Shown here in pieces: positions 35,395-43,655 of a stretch of DNA of 64,000 nucleotides. The stretch comes from Caulobacter sp. UNC358MFTsu5.1. GTDB taxonomy: Bacteria; Pseudomonadota; Alphaproteobacteria; Caulobacterales; Caulobacteraceae. The notes under the pieces are model-generated. The model did not search any database. It had not been told where the DNA came from and saw nothing but the letters and a program-made list of their open reading frames with translations. The translations under genes were made by a program, and so were the position numbers. Each line of letters starts with the position of its first letter. The stretch's first letter is position 1. The DNA lies in NCBI RefSeq assembly GCF_000712075.1, contig NZ_JONW01000013.1, forward strand, positions 62,001 through 126,000. Direction: 5' to 3'.

Positions 35395-35492
35395 CGGCGC
35401 AGCGGCTTTCGGTGTGGCGGGAGCGGCGCCTGAAGCGTTCAGGCGGGGCGGGCTCATACGCCAGCCGCACCGCCTTGCCCTTGGGGGAGGGC

Positions 35493-35533
35493 AGTCGGAT
35501 GGGCGTGCCCGCGAACGGGCCGCGCCCATCCGA
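35493..35533. terminator. Long hairpin, probable terminator
   Basis: The 12-bp stem GTCGGATGGGCG / CGCCCATCCGAC encloses a second stem GCCCG / CGGGC around CGAA. It lies about 100 bp after the 131-aa gene and is followed by CATTTCC rather than a clean U-tract. Confidence 0.45.
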
Positions 35534-35582
35534 CCCATTTCCGGCCTGATCGCGATCTCAGGTCCGCAGCCACATCATCGTC

Positions 35583-35952
35583 TATAGGAATATGTTCCTA
35601 TAATAGCATCGCGCTACCGCAAGCAATCGCCAGCGCCGGATTAGGAATATTTTCCCATTATGATCGGCGGCCGCCATCGTAGGTCGCTGTAGAACGCGAC
35701 CGGCTTGCCGTGGACTTCCAGGCAGCCCTGGGTCGCGGCGAAGTCGGCGAAAGTTGACTCCGTCTCTACGAACCGCGGATGCATCAGCCGGCTGATGGCG
35801 TCGTCGATATAGACCAGCAGCGTGCATATCGGGCCACGATCCTCGATGTCGCTGTCTCCAGTAGTCGCGACAGAGATATAGGAATATTTTCCTAGTTTTG
35901 ACCACAGCCACATTTGCCTGCGCGGCCAATCGGGGGTGAGGAATATATTCCT
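35583..35952. repeat. Four AT-rich palindromes around a transposase relic
   Basis: Four related palindromes with core GGAATA-N-TTCC. Core positions: 35583-35602 (TATAGGAATATGTTCCTATA), 35644-35655 (GGAATATTTTCC), 35881-35892 (GGAATATTTTCC) and 35939-35952 (perfect AGGAATATATTCCT). They form two pairs with centres 57 and 59 bp apart. The pairs bracket the transposase relic. They stand out sharply in otherwise GC-rich DNA. Function is unknown: operator, recombinase site or remnant ends are possible. Confidence 0.75.
35684..35846 (-). pseudogene. Transposase fragment, relic of a second IS copy
   Basis: 163 bp align without gaps to 36798-36960 of the neighbouring transposase, with about 14 mismatches counted by eye. 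They encode the DDE-core segment around TLLVYIDDA and AFYSD. Nothing of the rest of the element is recognisable on either side. It lies between the two pairs of AT-rich palindromes. This is an internal fragment left from an older copy of the same or a sister IS. Confidence 0.8.
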
Positions 35953-36119
35953 ATTTCTGGAAGCCGAAAGCGCAATCGGCCGATTTCTCAAGGCTCGGCG
36001 CTGAGGACTGGGCAAAGGGCTTGCGTCTTCCGCAAAACTCTTTCGCTCACGGATCGTATGGCAAGTAGTTTGTGAAAGGGGTTGGCCGGCCTGGGGCAGG
36101 GCGGCTGGCTGCTCTTTGA

Positions 36120-37490
36120 GCGCGTCAGCCGACGCTGAACATATGTCCGCTCTGGTCGCGCCGCTTGGGCCCCTTGCGGCTGCGCTCGGCCTGCGGCTGG
36201 GCGTCCTGATAGAGCTTGATCATTTCCAGCAGGGGACCCAGGCGCTTGTTCTCGACGACGGCGGCCTGGTTGACCTTCCGGATCTTGTCGAAGGTCCGGT
36301 AGGAGAGGGGCGTTCCCTGGTAGCTGATCACCAGGCGCCCGTCGGGATAGTCGGCGACCGTGACCCGCTTGCCGATCGCCGCCTGGGCCGCCTCGGTCGG
36401 GTCCAGGATGAACAGCACCTTGTCGTATTGCAGGGTCAGCGACTGCGACAGCGTCCGCTCGACCTGCCAGCTGAAGGCGTCTTCCAGCCGGTCGCGCGGG
36501 CCCATCGGCCGGTGCAGGTCCTTGGCGTTGGCCGGGGGCTTGGCGAAGCGGGCGTTGTAGTCGGCCACGAAGCCCGGAAGGAAGGTGTTGCCGGCCTCCA
36601 GGGTGCTGACGCCGGCCAGGCGCATCTCCTTGACCAGCCGGTCCTGCAGCGTCTTGTTGGCGCGCTCGACGCGGCCCTTGGCCTGGCTGGTGTTGGCGCA
36701 GATGATCTCGATGTTCAGCGCGTGCAGGGCGCGGCCGAACTGGGTCATTCCATCGCCCGTGACGCCGGCCTTGGCGACCCGGAACACCGAGTGCTTGTCG
36801 CTGTAGAACGCCACCGGTTTGCCGTGGGCCTCCAGGTAGCCCTGGGTCGCGGCGAAGTAGGCGAAGGTCGACTCCGTCTCGACGAACCGCAGGTGCATCA
36901 GCCGGCTGGTGGCGTCGTCGATATAGACCAGCAGCGTGCACATCGGGCCACGGTCCTCGAACCAGCGGTGCTCGCTGCCGTCGATCTGGATCAGCTCGCC
37001 GACGCAGTCGCGCCGGTAGCGCGGCTGGTGGATCCTGCGTCGTCGCTTCTTGCGGTCCTGCCAGAAGCCGGCGGCGATCATCCAGCTGCGGACCGTCTCG
37101 CGGCCCAAACTGATGCCGTGCAGCTCGCGCAGCTTCTCAGCAGCCAGCGTAGGACCAAAGTCCGCGTAGCGCTGGCCGATGATCGCTAGCGCCGCGCTAC
37201 GGACGTCGTCGGGCTTGCGCCGGTTGCTCGGCCGGCCGCGCTGCTTGGAGATCAAACCCTCGACGCCGCGGGTCCGCAGCGCCTTCAGCAGCCGCAGCGT
37301 CTGCCTTCGACTGACGCCCAGGAGCTGGGCGGCGGCGGCCGCTGTCAGCCGCTGACTATCCAGATCGCGCAGCACCTCCAGCCGCGCCAGTTCCTTGTCG
37401 CTCATGCTCCGAACCGCCATCCCAGGCCCTCCAGACAACACGCTGGAAGGGTGACATGCCTAACTGGCACGGGGGTGACATTCTCATCCG
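36120..37490 (-). mobile_element. Insertion sequence, ISNCY/IS1202-like
   Basis: About 1.37 kb around one transposase gene. The ends are approximate: TGAACATATGTCCGC near 36136 and, inverted, TGAGAATGTCACCCC near 37485 look like imperfect terminal repeats. GTGACA also repeats at 37453 and 37475. No target-site duplication could be fixed. Confidence 0.6.
36125..37420 (-). CDS. IS transposase, DDE/integrase core type
   Basis: About 431 aa from ATG 37420; an in-frame start at 37441 is also possible. An N-terminal helix-turn-helix (AAAAQLLGVSRRQTLRLLKAL) is followed by a second HTH region and an rve-type DDE core: Asp in LIQIDGSEHRWF, Asp in VAFYSDKHSVF and Glu in KGRVERANKTLQ. The C-terminal beta region is YQGTPLSYR. 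This matches the ISNCY/IS1202 group of transposases. The frame is intact, so the element may be active. The terminal SGHMFSVG runs into the left end. Confidence 0.9.
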   Translation of the reverse strand: MAVRSMSDKELARLEVLRDLDSQRLTAAAAAQLLGVSRRQTLRLLKALRTRGVEGLISKQRGRPSNRRKPDDVRSAALAIIGQRYADFGPTLAAEKLRELHGISLGRETVRSWMIAAGFWQDRKKRRRRIHQPRYRRDCVGELIQIDGSEHRWFEDRGPMCTLLVYIDDATSRLMHLRFVETESTFAYFAATQGYLEAHGKPVAFYSDKHSVFRVAKAGVTGDGMTQFGRALHALNIEIICANTSQAKGRVERANKTLQDRLVKEMRLAGVSTLEAGNTFLPGFVADYNARFAKPPANAKDLHRPMGPRDRLEDAFSWQVERTLSQSLTLQYDKVLFILDPTEAAQAAIGKRVTVADYPDGRLVISYQGTPLSYRTFDKIRKVNQAAVVENKRLGPLLEMIKLYQDAQPQAERSRKGPKRRDQSGHMFSVG

Positions 37491-37533
37491 GCCGCTACAA
37501 ATGTATATCGTCTAAGTAATATTATCAGAAATA

Positions 37534-37710
37534 ATGTCTCTGGCGATCCTGGCGTGGATCTGGACCGCCGGCGTCGCCGCCATCTTCGTGGCGCGGACTT
37601 CTGAGCGCTCCACAGCGGCTGCAGCCGGCTGGCGTGACGACGAACGGCCAAGCGCCCGCCCGTCACGAGCCCGGTTGTCTCTGAGCCGCCTCGACCGTCA
37701 GAACGTCTGA
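37534..37710 (+). CDS. Possible small membrane protein, 58 aa
   Basis: A 58-codon frame starting MSLAILAWIWTAGVAAIFVA, one predicted transmembrane helix, then a basic Arg/Ser-rich tail. The upstream DNA is AT-rich (AATATTATCAGAAATA), but no Shine-Dalgarno site is seen. It is convergent with, and overlaps by 13 bp, the 46-aa gene on the other strand. Treat as tentative. Confidence 0.3.
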   Translation: MSLAILAWIWTAGVAAIFVARTSERSTAAAAGWRDDERPSARPSRARLSLSRLDRQNV

Positions 37711-37838
37711 GTCAGGCCCGCCGTCAGGCCGCAAGGTTCCGCCGCATGGGCCCGCGACCCGATCATGGCCGACAGGACGGCCGCGCCGAAGATGATGGCG
37801 ATGAGGCCTGCGCTTTGCCAGAAGTGCGATGTGTGCAT
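37698..37838 (-). CDS. 46-aa secreted mini-protein or remnant
   Basis: A 46-codon frame with a good ribosome site (GAGGGAG, 7 bp before the ATG). It begins with a signal-peptide-like segment (MHTSHFWQSAGLIAIIFGAA, cleavage plausible at SRAHA-A). It ends CGLTAGLTQTF, which resembles the aromatic C-terminal strand of outer-membrane barrels. Mature length would be only about 14 residues. It is either a true small exported peptide or the fused ends of a deleted outer-membrane protein gene. Confidence 0.45.
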   Translation of the reverse strand: MHTSHFWQSAGLIAIIFGAAVLSAMIGSRAHAAEPCGLTAGLTQTF

Positions 37839-38006
37839 GACGTGCTCCCTCAGCCTCCACAGATTACGCTTTTCGCGCCGTGGGCCAATCGGGGGGAATC
37901 CTGAGGCGCGACGCTCGAAATTCGAGCGCCGGGAGGCCTAAAACTGCCTTGGTTCGGGGCTTAGTCGGCGGTCGAACGACGCTCCGCGAACGTCGCTTGC
38001 CATAAT

Positions 38007-38022
38007 GATAGCTTTAGCTACT
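38007..38022. promoter_or_regulatory. Candidate TetR operator upstream of TonB receptor
   Basis: GATAGCTTTAGCTACT with a perfect inner inverted repeat TAGC-TTTA-GCTA, 35 bp before the receptor start (38057). It overlaps the spacer of a possible promoter (TTGCCA at 37997, TACTGT at 38019). It matches the 16-bp perfect palindrome at 42297 (GATAG-Y-TTT-W-R-CTA). Confidence 0.6.
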
Positions 38023-38056
38023 GTAACCCTCATAAAAACAGTGACGGGGGTATGGA

Positions 38057-40333
38057 ATGCGGAAGCTTCAGGTGCTCGCGGGCGTTGCCGGTGTGGCGAT
38101 GATGGCGGCGGCGGGTCAGGTCCACGCCCAGGAGGCGGTCGCGCTCGACGAGATCGTCGTCACCGCCCAGAAACGATCGGAAAACCTCCAGGACGTGCCG
38201 GTGTCGGTGACCGCCCTCACCGCCGACCAGCTCAAGGATCAGCGCGTCGGCGACGTGCTGGCGCTGTCGGGCCTTTCGCCGGGCCTGCAGATCAAGACCG
38301 ACGACAACGCCGCCAATCCCCGCATCTTCATCCGCGGTATCGGCGTCAACGACTTCAATCCCGCCACCGCCAGCGCCGTGGGGGTCTATGTCGACGGCGT
38401 CTATGTCGCCTCTCCCCTCGCCCAGATGGCCGGCTTCTACGACCTGCAGCAGGTCGAGGTGCTGCGCGGGCCCCAGGGCACGCTCTACGGCCGCAACACC
38501 ACCGGCGGCGCGATCAACGTCACCACCAAGAAGCCGAGCAGCACGCCGGAGGGCGATCTGGCGGTCGATTACGGCCGGTTCAATTCGCTCAACGTCCAGG
38601 GCGGCTTCGGCGGGCCGATCGCCGACACCCTGGCCTTCCGGATCGCCGGCCTCTACGACAAGAGCGACGGCTACACGCTCAATCGGCTGACCGGCAACAA
38701 GGGCAACAACGCCGACCGCAAGGCCGTGCGCGGCGCGCTGCAGTGGAAACCCGACGACAAGCTGACGGTCGACGTCTCGGCCAGCTACAGCAAGTCCAGC
38801 GGCGGCTCGATCCTGACCTACAACCGCTCGCTGGTGGCCCAGACGGCCGAGGCGGCCAGCACGGCCGATCCCGACCCGACCTACGGCTACATCTTCTGCA
38901 AGCCGGCCTACTACACGTCGGGCCAGTGCACGAACGCCGCCGGCTACGCCAACACCAGCGACAACAAGTACGAGGGCGACTACCGCTTCGAGGGCAAGGA
39001 CATCGTCAAGCTGTTCGGCGCGACCAGCGCGATCAGCTACGACTTCGGCGGCGTGACCCTGTTCTCGATCACCGGCTACCAGCAGGCCAAGCGCGACGAC
39101 TACGAAGAGACCGACGCCAACCCGATCTCGATCTTCGACGCCCGCTACATCGCCAAGCAGGACACCACCAGCCAGGAGTTCCGCCTGCAGTCGAACGGCG
39201 CGACCGGCCTGCGCTGGGTCGCCGGCCTCTACGCCGCGCGCGACAACCTCGACAACGACAGCCACTACAACGTCCTGGAGGTCCTGCGCGTCCCCGATCC
39301 GGTCAACAACCCGACCGGCATGGACCCGGCCAACAGCGTCGGCGTGTTCGGCTGGCCCCTGCACCAGAAGACCACCAGCTACGCCGCCTTCGGCCAGGTG
39401 GACTACGACCTGACGCCGAAACTGACCCTGACGGGCGGCCTGCGCTGGTCGCAGGACAAGAAGACCTTCCACTATGTCAGCGACGTCGACTACGGCCTGC
39501 TGACCCTGTTCGAATACGACAACCAGAAGACCTTCAGCTCGATCTCGGGCCGCCTGGGCCTGCGCTACGCGATCAACGACGACGCCAACGTCTACGCGAC
39601 CTACAACCGCGGGACCAAGAGCGGCGGGTTCTTCAGCGGCCAGACGACGGATCCCCGCGACCTGGGGCCCTACAAGGACGAGACGGTCGACGCCTACGAG
39701 ATCGGGGCCAAGAGCGAGTTCCTCGACCGCCGCCTGCGGGTCAACGTCTCGGCCTTCTATTACGACTACAAGGACCTGCAGGTTTACACCCAGGTCCAGC
39801 GCGACGGCCTGCCCGTGCAACTGTTCACCAACGCCTCCAAGGCGCGGGTCTATGGCGGCGAGGCCGAGATCGAGGCCCGGCCGATCACGGGCCTGAGCCT
39901 GACCTTGGGCGCGTCGTTGCTGAGCGCCGAGTACAAGGACTTCCTCTCGTTCGAGGACCCGTCCCTGCCCCCGGCCGACTATTCGGGCAACACCCTGCCC
40001 TCGGCGCCGAAGGTCAGCCTGAACGGCGCGGCGCGCTACCAGCATCCGCTGGGCGCCGGCGACCTGATCACCCAGCTGGACTTCACCTATCGCAGCAAGG
40101 TCTATTACGACACGGCCAACACCGAGCGGCTCAGCGACAAGGCCCGGGCCTTCGTCAACGGCCAGGTCGGCTGGGCCTTCGCCGACGGGCGCTACGAACT
40201 GGGCGTGTGGGGTAAGAACCTGGCCGACACCACCAACATCTCGGACATCACCCAGATCGCGGCCTTCGGCTTCGACGTGTTCAGCATGGGTCCGCCGCGC
40301 ACCTACGGCGTCTATTTCCGGGCGCGGTATTGA
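38057..40333 (+). CDS. TonB-dependent receptor, TetR-cluster
   Basis: 758-aa outer-membrane receptor. Signal peptide (cleaved near VHAQ), TonB-box region LDEIVVTAQKRSENLQDVPV, plug (VEVLRGPQGTLYGRNTTGGA) and a barrel ending YFRARY. It belongs to the large IVVTAQKR group typical of sphingomonads and Caulobacter. The MFS gene starts within its stop codon, so an outer- and an inner-membrane step are made together. The ligand is probably the substrate of the two enzymes at 42357 and 43656 (inference). Confidence 0.93.
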   Translation: MRKLQVLAGVAGVAMMAAAGQVHAQEAVALDEIVVTAQKRSENLQDVPVSVTALTADQLKDQRVGDVLALSGLSPGLQIKTDDNAANPRIFIRGIGVNDFNPATASAVGVYVDGVYVASPLAQMAGFYDLQQVEVLRGPQGTLYGRNTTGGAINVTTKKPSSTPEGDLAVDYGRFNSLNVQGGFGGPIADTLAFRIAGLYDKSDGYTLNRLTGNKGNNADRKAVRGALQWKPDDKLTVDVSASYSKSSGGSILTYNRSLVAQTAEAASTADPDPTYGYIFCKPAYYTSGQCTNAAGYANTSDNKYEGDYRFEGKDIVKLFGATSAISYDFGGVTLFSITGYQQAKRDDYEETDANPISIFDARYIAKQDTTSQEFRLQSNGATGLRWVAGLYAARDNLDNDSHYNVLEVLRVPDPVNNPTGMDPANSVGVFGWPLHQKTTSYAAFGQVDYDLTPKLTLTGGLRWSQDKKTFHYVSDVDYGLLTLFEYDNQKTFSSISGRLGLRYAINDDANVYATYNRGTKSGGFFSGQTTDPRDLGPYKDETVDAYEIGAKSEFLDRRLRVNVSAFYYDYKDLQVYTQVQRDGLPVQLFTNASKARVYGGEAEIEARPITGLSLTLGASLLSAEYKDFLSFEDPSLPPADYSGNTLPSAPKVSLNGAARYQHPLGAGDLITQLDFTYRSKVYYDTANTERLSDKARAFVNGQVGWAFADGRYELGVWGKNLADTTNISDITQIAAFGFDVFSMGPPRTYGVYFRARY

Positions 40334-41517
40334 GCGCGGTCGAGGTCCAGGCCGGCGAAGCGTCGCCGGCCTGGACGGGCGCCTGGATCGGCCAGCCGCC
40401 CAGCCTGACCCAGCGCCTGTCGGTGTTCTGGATCGGCCTGGTGGGGGTGCTGTTCCCGGGCGTCGGTCCCCTGCTGCTGGGCGGGCTGGAGGCGGCCGGG
40501 CGGCTGACCGCCAACCAGCTGGGCCTGGCCGGCATGGCCGAGCTGGTGGCCATGGGGATCGGGGCGGCGGTGATCGGTCCGATGTTCGGGCGGAGTCGAC
40601 TGCGGCTGGCGGCCGTGACCTGCGGCCTGCTGCTGGCGGCGCTGGACCTGGCCACGACCCGCGTCTCGGGCGATCTGCTGATCCTGGTCCGCGCCGTCGC
40701 GGGCCTGCCGGCCGGCGCGATGATCTGGCTGATCACCGGCATGATCGTCCGCTCGCCGGGCCCCGAGCGCTGGGCGGGGCTGTACCTGACGATCCAGACC
40801 CTGCTGCAGTTGGGCGTGGTGGCCGCGATCGGGGCCCTCGTGATGGGGTCCTTCGGCCCAGACGGCGGTTTCGTGGTGCTGGCCGCCCTCACCGTCTCCG
40901 CCGCCGTCGCCGGCCTGGCGATCCCCGGCCTCTATGCGCCCCTGGTCGAGAGCGAGGACAATCCCAAGGGATTGCCCAGCGCGCGGGGTTGGATCGCCCT
41001 GGCGGCGGTCTTCTGCTTCCAGGCCTTCATCCTGGCGGTGTGGATCTATGCCGAGCCCCTGTCGCGCCAGGCCGGGCATCCGCCCAGCGTCGCCAGCGCG
41101 GCCTTCGCGATGTCGCTGGCGGCCCAGGTCGCGGGCGGCGCGACGGCCACGGCCCTGGCCGGTCGGCTGTCGTGGTTCTGGTCGCTGACGGCCTCGGTGG
41201 TGCTGGCCGCCGTCGCCCTGCTGGTGATGGCCGCCCTGCCCTCGGCGCCGGTGTTCCTGGCGGCCGCCACGGTGTTCGGCTTCGTCTGGCTGTTCGCCTC
41301 GCCCTATCTGACGCCGCTGGCCATCGAGGCCGACCCCAGCCGCCGGGCGGCGCTGCTCGGCCCCGGGGCCAGCCTGCTGGGGTGCGGCGCGGGGCCGTTG
41401 CTGGCCTCGTTCATCGTCAGCGGGGCCGACGTGCGGCCGGCGGTCTGGCTGGGCGTGGGGCTGGCCCTGGTCACCCTGGTGATCGTCGCCTTCCTGCACC
41501 TGACGCGATCACGCTAG
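40330..41517 (+). CDS. MFS transporter
   Basis: 395 aa with about 12 hydrophobic segments (FWIGLVGVLFPGVGPLLLGG, FVVLAALTVSAAVAGLAIPG, VFLAAATVFGFVWLFASPYL). It is a divergent major facilitator. The start is TTG at 40330, overlapping the receptor stop as TTGA; no ATG or GTG is available near the hydrophobic start. It likely moves the receptor's ligand across the inner membrane. Confidence 0.87.
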   Translation: MSAVEVQAGEASPAWTGAWIGQPPSLTQRLSVFWIGLVGVLFPGVGPLLLGGLEAAGRLTANQLGLAGMAELVAMGIGAAVIGPMFGRSRLRLAAVTCGLLLAALDLATTRVSGDLLILVRAVAGLPAGAMIWLITGMIVRSPGPERWAGLYLTIQTLLQLGVVAAIGALVMGSFGPDGGFVVLAALTVSAAVAGLAIPGLYAPLVESEDNPKGLPSARGWIALAAVFCFQAFILAVWIYAEPLSRQAGHPPSVASAAFAMSLAAQVAGGATATALAGRLSWFWSLTASVVLAAVALLVMAALPSAPVFLAAATVFGFVWLFASPYLTPLAIEADPSRRAALLGPGASLLGCGAGPLLASFIVSGADVRPAVWLGVGLALVTLVIVAFLHLTRSR

Positions 41518-41599
41518 AGGAGCGCGCTAAGGGTTCGTGCGGATTGGCGTTTTGCCTCGAAGCGTTCTAGTCCAGGGGAACTGGAACGGAGAAACCGCC

Positions 41600-42301
41600 A
41601 TGCCGAAGGCGACGGCCAAGAAGACCGCCGGCCCCGACATCGCGCTGGACGCCAAGCTGCAGCCCACCCAGGCGCGCGGGCAGGACACCTACGAGGTGGT
41701 CCTGGCCACGGCCGGCGAGATGTTGGGCGAGATCGGCTTCGAGCAACTGACCACCAACGCCATCTGCAAGCGGGCCGGGCTGACGCCCCCTGCCCTCTAC
41801 CGCTACTTCCCGAACAAGTACGCGATCCTCAAGGAGCTGGGCGACCGGCTGATGAAGGCCCAGGACGACAAGGTCTTCGAATGGATCGAGGCCGGCGGCC
41901 TGGAGGGCGACACGGCGGCCGAACGCATCGAGAAGAACGTCGCGATGCTGACCGAGATGATCGAGATGACCCGCCGGTTCCCCGGCGGCGCGGCGATCGG
42001 CCGGGCCCTGCGTGCCGTGCCCATGCTGCAGCAACTGCGCTTCGCCTCGCGCGACATGGTGGCCGGCCAGTTCGCCGAGATCCTCAAGAGCCGCTATCCG
42101 GGCGCGCCGGAGGCTCGGGTGCGGCTGGCGATGCGGATGATGGTCGAGCTGACCTATTCGGCCACCGAGATGGCCGTGGAGGAGCCGGACCAGGACGCCC
42201 TGGCGCTCAGCCGCGAGGTCTGCCTGCTGTTCGAGCGCTACTTCGACACCTTCGGCGACCCGTCCCTGGTGCCCTGGAGCGATGGCTTGCAAGAACGATA
42301 G
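41600..42301 (+). CDS. TetR-family regulator of the 38-45 kb cluster
   Basis: 233 aa. The N-terminal HTH (ITTNAICKRAGLTPPALYRYFPNKYAIL region, about residues 45-75) follows a basic Lys/Ala arm. The ATG at 41600 is chosen because GGAGA lies 8 bp before it; the in-frame upstream ATG at 41537 lacks one. It sits between the two transcription units that carry GATAG-type inverted repeats, and the second repeat overlaps its own stop codon. It is the likely repressor of both. Confidence 0.9.
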   Translation: MPKATAKKTAGPDIALDAKLQPTQARGQDTYEVVLATAGEMLGEIGFEQLTTNAICKRAGLTPPALYRYFPNKYAILKELGDRLMKAQDDKVFEWIEAGGLEGDTAAERIEKNVAMLTEMIEMTRRFPGGAAIGRALRAVPMLQQLRFASRDMVAGQFAEILKSRYPGAPEARVRLAMRMMVELTYSATEMAVEEPDQDALALSREVCLLFERYFDTFGDPSLVPWSDGLQER

Positions 42302-42312
42302 TTTTTACTATC
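42297..42312. promoter_or_regulatory. Candidate TetR operator, GATAGT-TTTT-ACTATC
   Basis: Perfect 6-4-6 palindrome that begins inside the tetR stop codon and lies 45 bp upstream of the flavoenzyme start (42357). It shares GATAG-TTT-CTA with the element at 38007. Together they suggest one regulator for the uptake and catabolic halves of the cluster. Confidence 0.65.
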
Positions 42313-42356
42313 ATCACTGCATCGCGGCCATTCCTATCGCGAACGGGGAGATGCGG

Positions 42357-43631
42357 ATGACGGGGTGGAACAACTGGTCGGGCAGCGTGGCCGCCTCCCC
42401 TCGCCTGATCGCCAGGCCGCGCACGGCCGCCGAATTGGCCGCGCTGGTCGGCCAGGCGGGCAAGGTCCGCGTGGTGGGCGCCGGCCATTCGTTCATGCCG
42501 CTGTGCGAGACCGGCGACCTGCTGCTGAACCTGTCGGACTACGAGGGCGCGGTCGAGATCGCGGCGGACCGCAAGACCGTCTGGGCGCCGGCGGGCTGGA
42601 GCCTGAAGAAGCTGACCGCGGCCCTGTGGGCCGAGGGGCTGTCGCTGATCAATCAGGGCGACATCAATCCGCAGTCCCTGGCGGGCGCCGTCTCGACCGG
42701 CACCCACGGCACGGGCGCGGAGTTGGGCAGCCTGTCGACCCAGGCCTGCGGCTTCCGGCTGATGACTGCCGACGGCCGGATCGTCGAGTGCGGGCCCGAC
42801 CTGAACCCCGAGCTCTACCAGGCCCAGCGCCTGTCCCTGGGCCTGCTGGGCGTCGCCGTCGAGATCAGGATCAACGTCATCCCCGCCTACCACCTGGAGG
42901 AGCGGGTCGAGCGCCGGCCGCTGGCCGAGGTGGCCGAGCGGCTGGACGAACTGGCCGCCGCCACGCGCCACATGGAGTTCTTCGTCTTCCCGTATTCGGA
43001 CGAGGTGATCTTCAAGACCCTGCACCCCGTGGAGGCGCGCGAGCCCGGGCGCCCGGCCCGGGAGGTCGGCGAGGACAGCGAAGCCACCTTCAAGACCATC
43101 TGCGACATCTGCGCGGCCGCCCCGTTCCTGACGCCGTCGCTGCAGCGCCTGATGATGCGGATGATGGGCAAGCCCAGTCGTCGCGCCGGCCCGGCCTACG
43201 AGATCTTCCCGTCCGAGCGGAACATCCGCTTCGAGGAGATGGAGTACGAGCTGCCGCGCGCCGCCGGCCTGCCGACCCTGAAGGCGGCCATGGCCCACAT
43301 CCGCAAGCGCCGGTTGCCCGTCACCTTCCCGTTCGAGTTCCGGCTGGCGGCGGGCGACGACATCTGGATGAGCCCGTTCAACGCCGGCCCCGGCGCCTCG
43401 ATCTCGTTCCACCAGTACGCCAGGATGCCCTGGCGGCCGCTGTTCACGGAGATGGAGGCGGTGTTGCGCGACGGCGCGGGCCGCCCGCACTGGGCCAAGC
43501 GCCACACCCTGACGACGGTCGACGTCCACCGGCTGTACCCGCGCGCCGGCGACTTCGTGAGCGCCTGCAAGACCTGGGACCCGACCGGCAAGTTCGCCAA
43601 TACTCACCTGACCCAACTCTTCGGCCTTTGA
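42357..43631 (+). CDS. FAD-linked sugar-lactone oxidase (aldonolactone oxidase family)
   Basis: 424 aa of the D-arabinono-1,4-lactone/L-gulonolactone oxidase (VAO) family. The FAD-binding N-domain has VVGAGHSFMPL (its His is the likely covalent FAD site) and AVSTGTHGTGAELGSL. The ALO C-domain ends with the family signature RPHWAKRH and the tail DPTGKFANTHLTQLF. The ATG at 42357 is preferred because GGGGAG lies 6 bp upstream. It oxidises a sugar lactone or polyol-type substrate; which one is unknown. It is operonic with the PLP enzyme. Confidence 0.9.
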   Translation: MTGWNNWSGSVAASPRLIARPRTAAELAALVGQAGKVRVVGAGHSFMPLCETGDLLLNLSDYEGAVEIAADRKTVWAPAGWSLKKLTAALWAEGLSLINQGDINPQSLAGAVSTGTHGTGAELGSLSTQACGFRLMTADGRIVECGPDLNPELYQAQRLSLGLLGVAVEIRINVIPAYHLEERVERRPLAEVAERLDELAAATRHMEFFVFPYSDEVIFKTLHPVEAREPGRPAREVGEDSEATFKTICDICAAAPFLTPSLQRLMMRMMGKPSRRAGPAYEIFPSERNIRFEEMEYELPRAAGLPTLKAAMAHIRKRRLPVTFPFEFRLAAGDDIWMSPFNAGPGASISFHQYARMPWRPLFTEMEAVLRDGAGRPHWAKRHTLTTVDVHRLYPRAGDFVSACKTWDPTGKFANTHLTQLFGL

Positions 43632-43655
43632 TCGGGGCCTCGAGCGGAGACCGCC

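Noticed and set aside
34951..35538. Minus-strand 195-codon frame over the two small genes
   Set aside because: Arg/Pro/Gly-rich antisense shadow; the plus-strand frames look far more protein-like.
35583..35952. CRISPR-like repeat spacing in the AT-rich palindromes
   Set aside because: Only four imperfect palindromes, a transposase fragment in the middle and no cas genes; not a CRISPR array.
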